From: Henckelia pumila
Lineage: Eukaryota > Streptophyta > Magnoliopsida > Lamiales > Gesneriaceae
Direction of reading: 5' to 3'
Length of the DNA stretch: 64,000 nucleotides
NCBI RefSeq assembly: GCF_033568475.1
Contig: NC_133123.1
Location: 127,940,930-128,004,929 of the forward strand
Shown: one piece after another, positions 1 through 11,184 of the stretch
Position numbering within the stretch: the stretch's first letter is position 1
How the letters are laid out: the number at the start of each line of letters is the position of its first letter
The notes under the pieces: model-generated
Told to the model about the DNA's origin: nothing
Seen by the model: the letters and a program-made list of their open reading frames with translations, nothing else
Database searches by the model: none
Translations under genes and position numbers: made by a program

Positions 1-921
1 GAAAAATTTAGTTATAATATATTAAAATCATGTAGTTAGTTTGATAATATGAAACGTGTTTTACGCAAATCTGAAAAACACCATGACTCTGTATAGTTAG
101 TATGAAGTGTATTTTGATTAAATATATTAAAATGTAATGACAACACCTAAAAAAATATTCATATGGAAAATTTAATATTCAAGTTCAGCTTTTATTTACA
201 TGGAATTTTTAAAACACAAAAAATATTTAGTTATATACATGGAATTTTGAAAATAAAAATATATTTAGAAAAAAAATAAAAATATATATAGAAGATATGT
301 GGGAATAATATAATTTAATATAAATAAATAATTTCTTTTATGTGAAAATTTCCAAATTTAACATCATATGCACAATTGAAATATTAGAGGAATATTTTTT
401 TAAAAAAAAATTAGGGGAAGTTCTTCTAAAAAACAATAACATTTTAAAAGCATATATACTATTAATTATATATACTATTAATTAAAATTATATCTATGAG
501 AGTGCCTTACTTTTGATATTTTGGTAAAGATTTTTTTTATCATTCGAAAAATATTATTTTTAAAAATACTTCTTTCTCTATTAGAATTAATATATGGTAC
601 CGAGTCGGTCGATTAAACACGAAAATAAATCTTCTTCTGTACTTGTGGGGGACATTAAAGCATACTAGAATTATTTGGAAGAGGTCGGAATCGTAAATTT
701 CGAGTTTTAATTGAGTCGAACTAAATTATATGGACATCTCAATAAATTGTAAATTGACATGATTTTAAGAAACTTAGAATATAATACACTGACTCAGGGC
801 ATCCAAAATGATGCAAATGGCAATGGATGGGGTGGTTGTCCATCATCTGATTTGTATTCGTATTAAATTTTGGCCCTTCATTCAATGCAATATAATTAAA
901 GCTTATAATATAAAAAAAGTA

Positions 922-970
<49 letters not shown>

Positions 971-1207
971 GTATTTATGATTCGGTTACGCGTGTACATT
1001 GACAACTAAGTAAAACTAGAGGATGCATAATGGTCAGATGAGTGATTTTTAAAAAATTGCTAATTTATGTTTTTTGATACAAATTTATTCAAGTACATTG
1101 AAGAAAAGGATTTCAATAGCAAGGACAAAAGAAATATTGTTAATTTAATCCCATCGATCTCCCAAATGCCTAATATTTTACATGATTTTTTAAAAAAGAT
1201 ATATAGG
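1..1207. other. AT-rich noncoding stretch with a long AT microsatellite
   Basis: No coding signal is visible. The only clear structure is an (AT)n run at about 927-966. Short open frames crossing it (for example 808-1002) are low-complexity translations of the repeat. Confidence 0.6.
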
Positions 1208-1329
1208 TAGTGTTTGTGAGAGCTTCTAAAAAACACTTATCAGCTTCTCCTTAACAAAATTTTACAAATTTTCAAAATTTTGTTAAGAAAAATTTGAGAA
1301 GTGCTTTCTAAAAGTTCTCCCAAATACTA
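1208..1329. mobile_element. Short inverted-repeat MITE, hAT-like ends
   Basis: The left end TAGTGTTTGTGAGAGCTTCT and the reverse complement of the right end (TAGTATTTGGGAGAACTTTT) match over most of their length, and the middle also folds back on itself. About 120 bp with no coding capacity fits a MITE. I could not find a convincing target-site duplication, so the class is tentative. Confidence 0.5.
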
Positions 1330-1809
1330 TCATAATTTCTTATGCTTTTTAAATTCTATAAATTTGTAGTAGTTATATATATGAAAGGTACAATTTATTA
1401 GCATTAGAACCAATCCAATACAAGAAGCATTCATTGGGTTAAGATAGCAAAGAGTCATCTCCCTTATGGGTACCGGGTACCCTATGGGCCTAGCCCAGGT
1501 TTTCATTTAATCTTTGTTTTGCCTTCATAATTGTTCTTTAATTGTTTACTAATCACACTGTCGGTTAGTTTTCTTCTTCTTCTTTTTGTTTTTTTGCCTT
1601 TTATTTTCATTTTTTATAGTTCTTTTATTTTTAATTTTTTTATTATATATATATACTTTATTTTTTTACTTTTTACACATTATTTCTTTATTTAATGTTT
1701 GAAAATTTAAATATTTATTGATATTATAAACCTGAAGCTGCCACCTGTATAGCTTGTAAGCAGCGACCCACGGCCCTTTTCTTGTTATCAAGCCCATCAA
1801 AATATTATA
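1330..1809. other. Noncoding, T-rich
   Basis: Nothing gene-like is seen. A short palindrome GGGTACCGGGTACCC lies near 1468-1482, followed by long pyrimidine tracts. Confidence 0.5.
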
Positions 1810-2040
1810 GCTAAGGGCCTAGAATATTTTAGCCCACTATCATGCACTCTCTTAATTATTTAGACTGGATCAGGCCCAAGGAAGAACCGTCTCAACATAT
1901 ATATCCCGTTAGATCCAATGTATTGGAATCCAACTGCTCTTCACTTTGTTGGACAACCAGCCCAGAAGAATTAGGGCATTGCGAATGGCCCGATTTTCGA
2001 AATCCAGTGCCCAATTTGAACTTATCTGACCTTTTAGAAT
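1810..2040. repeat. Dispersed repeat, second copy at 24660-24860
   Basis: The block around 'actggatcaggcccaaggaa' through 'agggcattgcgaatggcc' is recognisably the same sequence as about 24685-24815, with substitutions and small gaps. Both copies include the phrases 'cccgttagatc/cctattagatc' and 'accagccca'. The 66-codon open frame across it is not conserved in the other copy, so I do not call a gene. Confidence 0.6.
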
Positions 2041-2502
2041 AATCTAAGTACTATTTAACGAGAATTAGCAACTTAGCTATGTATGTTGGTCTGTATGTTG
2101 TCATCACGTTTTGAAAAAAATAAAATAACTCGAATATTTGTGGATTTCATTATGTGTTGCCGGAACTGTAGAGCCGTCTGGTTTTTACTTAGTTGGCATA
2201 AGATGTCGCCTACTTGGCACCTATTTATTTTTAATTTGTTTTTCTCTAAGGCTTCTCTTGTGTTATTCATGCACAAGCATAATTCGTCACAGGAATGAGA
2301 ATTCGAGTACGATCATGAAATTGAGGGATTTTCTATAGATTGAAGAACAAGTTCGAAGAATTTCTGAAGAAGAAGTTGAACTTGAATTTTGGGTATTTCG
2401 GTTCAATTGAGTTTTAATAATTGTTATTTGATGTATTATTTGTTACACGTACAATCTTGGGGTGGATCGAAAACCGGTGATCTTGTTCTAGTTGAAATAT
2501 AT
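2041..2502. other. Noncoding between repeat and kinase relic
   Basis: Several 60-75 codon frames overlap on both strands without any recognisable domain. I see no supported gene. Confidence 0.4.
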
Positions 2503-3010
2503 TCCAAGGAACAAATTGCCATTTTGATGGTTGCTGAACGTGACGTACATAGCACCTGAGATTGTTGTCCGATGAGTCGATGGCATTTTAGCCGAAAAAT
2601 AGAAAGTATTGAGAAAGAATGTTACGGGCCCAAATACTGCTAGATGTTTTAAGATATCTGGGCCGGTAACAATATCAAATAATTGTTGCAACCATAGTTT
2701 ATTTATAATAATAGAATTGAATTATAAAGCAAATAATCCAGAGGTATATGAACTCCGTACCTAACCAAAGTTAGTCCCTAGCATAATCTAGTTAACAAAG
2801 AAAATGAAATGAAGTTACTGAATGATCCTATCTATCCCCCTCTCTCCCCTCTTATAACCTCCAATGTATATATATATTCTTCTAAGACTTGTAATCTTTG
2901 GGCTTGGTTTGTTTAGGCCCAATATCTTAAAAGATCTGTCAGTATTTGGGCCCCTAACAAAGAAGACAATGGATCCAAGATAGCAAGAAATATTTCAATT
3001 TTTTGAATGC
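2503..3010 (+). pseudogene. Relic of an LRK10-like kinase exon, split by an inserted element
   Basis: The stretch near 2503-2560 matches the activation-segment DNA of genes B and D: 'ttccaaggaacaaa', then 'tacatagcacctgag', which in those genes encodes the SKEQ...YIAPE region. At 2960-3000 'ggatccaagatagcaag' matches the segment just before kinase subdomain XI in gene B ('gaatccaagatagcaag'). The intervening 340 bp is an inverted-repeat element. Only fragments remain and no frame is open. Its orientation is the same as genes B and D, so it is probably the surviving plus-strand partner of a third, lost duplicate unit to the left of gene A. Confidence 0.6.
2620..2959. mobile_element. Inverted-repeat element inserted in the kinase relic
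   Basis: The left end TGTTACGGGCCCAAATACTG and the inverted right end TGTTAGGGGCCCAAATACTG match at 19 of 20 positions, and the pairing continues for about another 20 bp. Both sides are flanked by AAGAA (2615-2619 and 2960-2964), a 5-bp direct repeat. TG..CA ends with a 5-bp duplication suggest a small LTR/TRIM-type origin, whereas the long inverted repeat suggests a MITE. I leave the class open. Confidence 0.6.
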
Positions 3011-3265
3011 ACTGATACCACAAGATAGAAGACTCGTAGTGCGTCAATTAAAAAAAAAAAAGTTATAATGTTGTTCCATTGACATTTATCTCATAGAAGA
3101 ATGAAATTAATTAGTCACGTTCCGTGGTTTGCTCCATCATCATAATTTCTATTAGTTGAACCAAGGTACATAGAGCAATAGCCAACTATTTCTAGCACAA
3201 CATATGCATTACTATTCTAATATAGCTTAGCTCATTGGTATTAGGTATATTAATTGAAGTGACCT

Positions 3266-6200
3266 TTATACATCTTGGCTAGGAGAAGAACCATCACACA
3301 ACAAGGCTGTGGAATCAGTTGAATATGTCTCCCACGTTTGGTCCTCAAGTTGTGTCTCCAGCTCATCAAATTCAGAAGGCTGAGGCGGGATTTGCAGTAG
3401 TTCAACATCACTTTCAAGCATTTCCAATACTTTACTCATCGAAGGTCGATCATCTGGACTCATCTGTATGCACCACAACGCGACTATTGTCATCTTCCTT
3501 GTGATTTTTCCCATACTGTCATCATCGATATCATCAGTACTTTTTGCAATTTCAATTTCTTTACCTTTGTTTAAGGAATCATAAATCCAATGTGGAAAAT
3601 ACTGAGTAGTGGAATTGTCATCATTGTTTGCTACCAAGTTTTTTTTGAGGCCGACTATTTCCACCAGCAACATCCCAAAGCTATATACATCAGCTTTATA
3701 AGAGACTCCACCAATGCTTCTGTTTATCAGTTCAGGAGCCACATAACCTATGGTGCCCCGAGCAGCTGTTAGAGTCACGATATTTTTTTTCCGTGGAGTA
3801 AAATTTCGCAAGGCCGAAATCAGATATTTTAGGGTTGAAATTATCATCCAAAAGTATGTTATGAGGCTTGATGTCAAAATGCAGGATTTGGATATCACAA
3901 CCCCGATGCAAATACTCGATCCCTCGTGCCACTCCAACCGCAATCTCATACTTCCTATCCCAACTTAATGAACCATTTTCATCTTTTTCACTGTAGATAT
4001 ATTTCTCGAGTGAACCATTAGGCATGAAATCATACAAAAGAGCACATTTTGATCTTTCTGCGCAATATCCAACGAGTTTAACCACATTTATATGATGGAT
4101 CCTTCCCATGGTCGCAACCTCGTTAATGAAGTCTTGTCCATTTGTGCTAGGCGCGCTCAACAATTTGACCGCTACCATATTGCCACTTCGAAGCTCTCCT
4201 TTGTAAACAGAACCATATCCTCCTTGGCCCAATTTTTCTCGAAATTCTCTGGTCATCTTCTTTATGTCGCTGTAGGAGTATCTGATTGGCATGAGATTAT
4301 TGTGACTCTGCAAGAATCCTTCAATGAAATCAAACATGGACAAATGTCGCCTTCTAAGTTTGTAGATTATGAGACCAATATAGAAAGGCATTCCTATAAG
4401 GATCCTCAATACAAGAGATACAGCTGCATGAAAAGATTGAAAGGAAAAAAAAACCATGAATAAATTAGCACATATGAAAATGTTACCTTTCCAAGTTTTT
4501 GTTTTTGTTTCACACAAATTAAATATATTTCCTAATTAAACGTTAATGAATGGAGAAAGAAATGAATATAAAAAAAAAGAGCTTACCAGCACAATACACA
4601 AGAATAATGATCATCCCTGCGTGCAATAACATGCATGATTAATAAATTAATCAGAAAATAGGTTATTACATTAATATATTAAAAGGAAAATTATATTCAA
4701 GGAATATGCACCTATAACAAAGATTGTGTCTAATTATTCAAGATTCTTTTCGTAGTTTTGCATAAAATATCGATGCTTGGCCAGGATTTTTACAAAGTGT
4801 TAAAAGCACTTAAACAAAAGAACAGTAGAGTCAAGAAGCCCAAAGGTGCATGTATCTTTCGGAACTAATTCATTTCAAATACTTATCTCCAAAACGTATT
4901 TGGAAAATTCAACAGTGAAGTAATTCTTACGAGCAAGTGGTTCGTAATACGGCGACGACTTGGGTCCTCCACGACCTGCATTTCCAGTAACCAAGTGAAA
5001 TAAAGAACCGCGTTAATCTTCAAATAGTTAACTTTATAGATACTAGCTAGTGAAAGCAAGCAAAAAGATCCAACCACTTTTAAATTTTAAACTGCAAAAT
5101 AATTATTTAAATCAACTTGTTTCACGAGTACTTTGGTTCATTTCAACCTACCTTTACAGACACTACCTCATGATAGATCTAAGGGTCCTCATTTATCAAT
5201 ACATGCGGGATCCATTAAAAAATAACGGATCCCATATTTATTGATAAATGTGAACCGTTAGATGTATGTGAAGACAGTGCCTGTATATGTAGGATCTAAC
5301 TTACCAGTACCTCTGTTAATTTATGCATAATCGGTCGTAATTTCACGGGACAGCTAAGCTTTTGCAACTAACCTTAGAATATTATAATAACACGTATCCA
5401 GCTTAAAAGACATGATCTCAAATGGGAGGGAAGTGTTCTTACATGATGAGACGTGATATCGAAAAGGGTACCTTGAGAAAATCCTGTACTTGAGATCTGC
5501 AAAACAAAATTTAAAAAAAATTTGTTTGTTAGTTAATCTTTAAGATCTTGTGGTTATTGAGTAATATTCATGATTGATTCTGACCTGTACCGAGATACTT
5601 GTAGCTATTTTTACAGCCCTGGCCTGAGTAGATAGAAACACAAGCAGATGTGCCAGTGGTTTCATCAAACCTACAATATTCCTGATCTGCATTGCACATA
5701 CATAATGCAAGAGACCATGAAAGTTCAAATCCATATAGCAAAGACTCGTGGACTTTGGAAAGGGAAGAAACATCAATATTTGTTTCATCCGATGGCGACA
5801 ACGCATATCCCTCAGATCAAATGGATTCATGTCGCCATATTTTATGTAGAGGAATGTTAATGATGATGTATTGCACCGACTTGTTTCGACCAAGAGAGGA
5901 TCATTCAGTCGAAATGGGCAGCTCAAAAAGGTAACAGGCCACACCATCCCCGCGGGCTGAATCAATTCCCCTTCCCTGTATCTATTCAATACAAGTCTGT
6001 ACACGGGAGAAAAATAAACCAGTCGTTCCCATTTCGGAGAATTGGTAGGAAATGAGCAGGTGTCATTATTTGTAATGGAAGAGTCAGCGAGGCGGATGGT
6101 GAAGTTTTGGTAATTGATTGCTCGGACATGGTACTTGTAATTATCTATAGATAATGAAGCCGTGGTGTTGTTTTCGCACGATAATTCGTAGGCGCGATCT

Positions 6201-6433
6201 GGATGACCGCAGGACTCTGGATCATCTTTCAAACGAAAAGGGTAGCTAATGTTATGGATATTCCCACACGCAGATGGCTGATCGCAAGTTGAATTTGAGT
6301 TGGGCTGCTGCTGCTGTGCATAGGAGGATGGGGGCGTATGAATTATGAGATGGATTAGGATCAAACATGTGAGATAAATGAACATTATTATTTGGGAGAT
6401 ATGGCTTGATATTGATCGGAGGAGGAGCTTCAA
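3266..6433 (-). pseudogene. LRK10L: Gene A: LRK10-like receptor kinase, frameshifted
   Basis: This is a wall-associated/LRK10-type receptor kinase gene with five exons on the minus strand: 5585-6433 (signal peptide, GUB_WAK galacturonan-binding-type domain with a CG...ISYPF motif, and a Cys-rich WAK-associated end), 5443-5496, 4931-4975, 4587-4616 (start of the membrane segment) and 3266-4423 (rest of the membrane segment plus kinase). The kinase shows [24 protein letters not shown] and [12 protein letters not shown] marks it as non-RD. Two lesions break it. In the first exon the frame changes near 5780-5810, before the conserved SLLYGFELSW segment. In the activation loop, a run of eight A residues on the coding strand (3783-3790), where gene C has seven, shifts the frame. 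Neighbouring gene B starts about 320 bp away on the other strand. A base-calling error in the homopolymer is possible, but two separate breaks favour a pseudogene. Confidence 0.75.
5147..5293. mobile_element. Hairpin MITE in an intron of gene A
   Basis: A 147-bp inverted repeat lies between the second and third exons of gene A. The arms near the centre are 'catttatcaatacatgcggg' and its near-complement 'cccatatttattgataaatg' with GGATCC on both sides, and the ends CCTACCTTTACAG and CTGTATATGTAGG also pair. It has no counterpart in the matching intron of gene C, so it arrived after the duplication. Confidence 0.55.
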
Positions 6434-6751
6434 ACTTTAAAGCTCTCTTGTTTGAACTTTGAACAAACATATATAAGAGAGGGTATCCTTTTGGTCCGAG
6501 TCAATACAGCCATGGGAATTCAAATAAAAAAAAGCTTTACTCCATATATATCATTTGTGATTGTGAGACTCGTCTGTTAGTTTATAATTTTCTAACAAAG
6601 AAAATTCAAACATATCAATTTGACTGTTGACTTACATGCAATTTGGAGTTGTTGCAAATAGACTAGTTTGACAGTTGACTTCACATTCTTGCTTGACAGA
6701 CAGCTGATGTTAGAAAATAGAGAAGAAGCCAACCTTAGTTCAACCAAGATC
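6434..6751. promoter_or_regulatory. Shared divergent promoter of genes A and B with W-box cores
   Basis: The start codons of A and B are only about 318 bp apart, so one region must serve both. Five TTGAC cores sit within 80 bp, at 6620-6624, 6627-6631, 6668-6672, 6675-6679 and 6693-6697; two of them read TTGACT, the full W-box form. TTGAC[C/T] is the known binding site of WRKY transcription factors, which act in defence responses. The equivalent region of genes C/D carries a similar cluster. Confidence 0.55.
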
Positions 6752-8760
6752 ATGTCCCCTACAATATTCAGTACTGTTTCTGCATTTTTCTTGATTTTGT
6801 TTTCAGGGCTCATCATCGTCAGAGCAGATGAGTGTATTCCGGCCAGTTGCTCTTCTTATGGTCCGGAGGTTCGATTTCCCTTCAGAATAAAATCTTTACA
6901 GCCACAGTATTGCGGGTATAATCCAGGTTTTGATTTATCTTGCAATGAAACTCTGCTTCAACTGCCTTCCTCCGACAAGTTGAAGATAGATTTTATTGAT
7001 TATGCTTCTCAATCAGTCAGACTTTCTAGTACTACCACAGGATGTTACCCTCAAAACTACCATTTTTTCTTGAACTTATCTGCCTCGTCTTTCCGACGAC
7101 TACAGCGAATCATTGCAAGATTATTTTTTGTTTAATTGCTCTGATACAAATGACTCTTTCTCGGACTCTACCAACACTTGTCTACAGAACTCCACCTATG
7201 GAATCTATGTCATTCCCTATTACTATAACTATTATCCTTTTGATTTTGTATCTTGTACCAAGCTTTATAAAGTTTATGGCCTTCCATTTTATCCTCCGCT
7301 GAATGATACAAGTCTCACTTTATATTGGTCCGAACCATCGTGTGGTCGCTGTGAATCTCAAGGAAAAACATGCAGCATGAAAAATAATACTCAATTACTA
7401 TGTAACAACGAACCCATAAAAAACAAAGGTACATATATATAGGCTACTCATCCCACATTAATCTACATGATTTGGCTTCCGAAACTCATCCCTTTTCACT
7501 TCTCTTTGCAACAGGAAATGTGCCCAAGAGTTTATTGATTTCAGGTGAACGAATTATTTGTTATTTATGCACAATTTAGGCCCAGTTGTATAGATATGTT
7601 TAAAAACCTGCAGATATGAAATATTTAACCGTGTTGCTAATAATTCTGCAGGTGCAATCTTGGGATCTTTTCTCTTTATGGTGATATTGGCATATCTCTA
7701 CCGTCTTTATGTGTCCATTAGAGAGAATAAAGAGCATCAACTGAAGATTGAAAGTTTTTTGGAAGATTACAAAGCTCTTAAACCTACTAGATTCTCTTAT
7801 GCCAATATAAGGAAGATCACCAATGAGTTCAGTGAAAAATTGGGAGAAGGTGGTTATGGAATTGTTTACAAAGGGAAACTCTCGAGTGAGATTCATGTCG
7901 CAGTGAAGGTCCTCAACAATTCCGTTGGAAAAGGCGAGGAGTTCGTCAATGAAGTTAGCACACTGGGGAGAATCCACCATGTCAATGTTGTCCGTTTGGT
8001 GGGCTATTGTGCCGATGGATTCAGAAGAGCTCTTGTTTACGAATTCCTACCGAATGAGTCCCTAGAGAAGTTTATCTTCTTGGAGGAACCTATGAGAAAC
8101 CCGCTTTCTCGGGAAAAGATTCATGATACTGCTTTAGGAGTAGCCAAAGGGATCGAAAATCTTCATCAGGGTTGTGACCAACAAATCCTTCACTTTGATA
8201 TTAAACCAAATAACATCCTGTTAGACCACAACTTCAACCCGAAGATCTGCGATTTTGGTCTTGCCAAACTCTGTTCCAAGGAACAAAGTGGTGTTTCCAT
8301 GACTGTTGCGAGGGGAACGATGGGCTACATAGCACCTGAGGTGCTATCAAGGACATTTGGTAGAGTGTCCTATAAGTCGGATGTTTATAGCTTCGGAATG
8401 CTATTGCTTGAAATGGTTGGGGAGAGGAAGAATGTTGATCATACAGTAAATACAAGTCAAGTGTCCTTTCCTAAATGGATTTATGATCAATTAAATTGAG
8501 AAGAGATATCGTTGCATATGGAGGAGGAAGAAGATGATGAATCCAAGATAGCAAGGAAGCTTACGATTGTGGGATTGTGGTGCATTCAATGGAATCCAAC
8601 TGATCGCCCGTCAGTGAAATCTGTGGTGCAAATGTTGGAAGGAGATGGAAGCAGTCTCGCCATGTCACCGAATCCGTTTCCAGCTACAAATACTCCACAC
8701 TCCATAGCAAGAATGCCTGGAAGCCATCATCAGATAGAGTTGGAGGTTATATTAGAATGA
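6752..8760 (+). pseudogene. LRK10L: Gene B: LRK10-like receptor kinase, frameshift and nonsense
   Basis: This is a three-exon receptor kinase gene, close paralogue of gene D: exon 1 at 6752-7428 (signal peptide and Cys-rich extracellular domain ending in the SCGRCESQ motif), exon 2 at 7515-7544 and exon 3 at 7652-8760 (membrane segment and kinase). Kinase motifs [24 protein letters not shown] and GTMGYIAPE are all present, and it is non-RD. Two lesions are visible by comparison with D. The extracellular frame shifts near 7100-7115, just after NLSAS. A TGA at 8497-8499 replaces the CGA (Arg) of gene D in the C-lobe, removing kinase subdomain XI; CGA to TGA is the change expected from CpG methyl-cytosine deamination. 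The downstream frame stays open to 8760, so the nonsense change may be fairly recent. The start at 6752 gives a clean signal peptide; an upstream in-frame ATG exists but encodes no recognisable sequence. Confidence 0.78.
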
Positions 8761-9569
8761 CAGTAAAATCCTTGATTTGATTTGGAGGAAACAAAAAAGT
8801 TCTGGCTAGTATGCAAATGTCATGGAGGAAATCATCTTTGTTTGTTCTGTTTTCAAAATAACTTGGATAGCTTAAAATTTCCTTTGTTAGACTCATAATA
8901 AAATAAAAATAAAAAAAAAAAACAATGTTATCCCCGTGTTTTAGATTTTGAATAAAAAAATAAGTTTGAAAAATAAATAACATCAATAATAAGCAACAAT
9001 AACACCAGCTAAAAAACTTTAGAGAAATGTTAATAAAATTCTATAAATAACTTGAATAAAAAAAAAATTGGAATAAAAAAAAAATGATATAGCACATAAT
9101 ATTTTACATTATTCAATGGAATTTAGATAGATTTAATGTCATAACAGTTGGCATCTAAAAGAATAAAATCAAGACGAAAATGGACCATCCAAATAAAAAA
9201 ATAAGGGAAGACTTAAGTTCCATTTCTAAAAGGGATTAAAAATTTGAAAGGTGTGTCAATAATTTTGTAACGCAAATTTGATTAACAAAGTGAGAACAAA
9301 GAAAAAGGATAAATATATATACATTTCTTTAACTTTTTTTACCTTCTTTCCTGGTAAAGATCGTTCACCTAGCTTCTTGAGTTCAGCGGACCATTAAATC
9401 GCATCTAATAAAGGAAATAAGATTAGGCTGACGAGTTGGGAAAAAAATGAAGACAAAGACAATGGTGCGTGCAATACACCAGTGAAAGAATTTTTTCGCG
9501 CAAACTTTTTCTCGAGTATAACGACAGAACCAAGTGAAAAAAATAACATTAATCACCATAGCGTGAAAA
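8761..9569. other. Noncoding region 3' of gene B
   Basis: The first 130 bp match the 3' region of gene D and are probably the untranslated tail. The rest is A-rich and I see no gene in it. Confidence 0.5.
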
Positions 9570-9949
9570 AAAATCGGTAATGATTGGCGAGTTATTGGCT
9601 ATATGGGAAGGACTTCGGGTTATTAAAGATAAAGGATTTCAGAAAGTAATTATTTCTTCAGACTCACTTGGCGGTGCAAGCAGTTACTGAGCCTTCGAGT
9701 GATTTGAGCTATGCTGGATTATGGGCTTCAGAGATTAAATCTTTGCTTTCGGATTTAGCTATTTTTGATTTTTTTTCATGTTAGGAGAACATCTAATATT
9801 GTAGCTGATTCTTTTGCAAAATTTGTTATTTTTTCTCCTGTGCCTGTTTTCTGGGTACATGGGAATTTGTCTTCCTGGCTGGCTGGTCTTGTAACTAGTG
9901 ACATACGATCTATGAAATAAAGTTACAAGCTTTTGTCAAAAAAAAAAAA
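9570..9949 (+). mobile_element. 5'-truncated LINE, RNase H end with poly-A tail
   Basis: Broken plus-strand frames read GELLAIWEGLRVIKDKGF and later RRTSNIVADSFAKF, the typical sequence of the RNase H-like domain that ends many plant L1-type LINEs. The coding part runs into 'tatgaaataaagttac' and then a run of 12 A residues near 9938-9949, which is the expected poly-A tail. Frameshifts and stops interrupt it. Only the last few hundred bases of the element were inserted, as is usual for target-primed integration. Confidence 0.75.
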
Positions 9950-10006
9950 CAATAATTTTTAGATATTATAGCTTATAATCGGTAAATGAAAGTGAGGAGA
10001 GAGATC

Positions 10007-10616
10007 TAGGGTTGTCAAAAAATGAACTCAAGCCACCAATCTGACAAAAGTTGATCCGAAACCTATCGAGTTAAGGTTTGGGTTTTTCATTCGGGTCAAA
10101 TCGAGTTGGACACGAAAGCTAACACAAAAACATTAATCGGATTGGGTTAGGGTTTGGGTCAACTGAACCAAATTTTTTTTATTATTATTATTTACATAAA
10201 ATTAAGAAAGATTTAATACACCAAAATTTTTTATATTATTATTTTTTACATAAAATTAAGAAAGATTTAATACATTTTATATATTGTATGTTTGGGGAAA
10301 AAAATTTAATTGTGTGTCATATAATAGATTTTCATCATTTAATATAAATTTTATAAAATTTTGATTTTTCAAAATATTTGTTTTGTAGTAAGTATACTTT
10401 AAATTTTCTAAAACTAAATTTCAGATCTAAATTATATATAAACTTAAATTTTGTTATTATGTGTTTATTTAATTATTCTTTAACAAATAAAATTTAAAAA
10501 ATAAAATCGGGTTGATCAGGTTATTCGAGTTCAAGTTCGGGTTCGAGTTCGGATTGAAGAATTTTTCAGTTGTATATTGTGTCAATCATTTCTACCTACC
10601 CGAATTGGCACCACTA
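10007..10616. mobile_element. hAT-like nonautonomous element
   Basis: The ends TAGGGTTGTC and, inverted, TAGTGGTGCC resemble hAT-type termini. The flanks agatc/aaatc are only partly repeated (6 of 7 positions, AGAGATC versus AGAAATC). Inside lies a two-copy tandem repeat of about 55 bp ('acataaaattaagaaagatt' at about 10193 and 10248) and stretches of CGGGTT-rich sequence. No coding frame is present. Confidence 0.4.
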
Positions 10617-11184
10617 AGAAATCCAATAACTTTTAAAATTTTAAACTACAACATGGTGATATAAATTAGCTTGCAAAACAAATCAGTATTTTTCACCTTA
10701 AAACATAAAATATTTTCATAAGTTGGGTTTAAGTCAGATATCTATCTCACAAAATTGAGTATTTTTTTTAACACTGCCCGTCAAATTATGAATTAAAAAA
10801 ATATTACAAACGAGAGTTTATGCTTGAAAATGATAAATATGATAGCATGTATATACCTAGCCTAAAATACATCTCAAGTGGGGAGTGGAGTGCGGATGAC
10901 ATAGCCCGTTTGGATTTTGTAGAGATTTTTTAAAATAAATACTTTTAAAAATTATTTGATATCATGATATGTTCCACCAGCATATTTTCTATTGGTTATA
11001 ATATAGGAACCAAGGAATATAGGATCGATGTCTGCAAAAGATCTTCAAAAATGTCGAACAAGATACTAAAGTAAAAACACAATACTTGTTTCACAATTTA
11101 GGATACAACCATATATCAGAATAGTAGCAACAACCAAATTATTTCTAGCACAAGATATGCCTTACTATTCTCATGATGAAGCTT

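Larger units (their letters stand above)
3110..8890. repeat. Segmental duplication unit 1 (genes A and B)
   Basis: This block, containing a minus-strand and a plus-strand receptor kinase head to head, is duplicated at about 10965-17190. Similarity continues past the coding regions: the sequence 3' of gene A ('tctattagttgaaccaagg', about 3148) matches the sequence 3' of gene C ('tctattggttataatatagg', about 10989). The 3' regions of B and D also match ('tgttctgttttcaaa'). Confidence 0.75.

Noticed and set aside
808-1002. 64-residue frame with IYIYIY repeat
   Set aside because: Product of the (AT)n microsatellite.
3750-4463. Plus-strand frames across gene A
   Set aside because: Antisense shadows of the conserved kinase exon; the same shadows recur opposite gene C.
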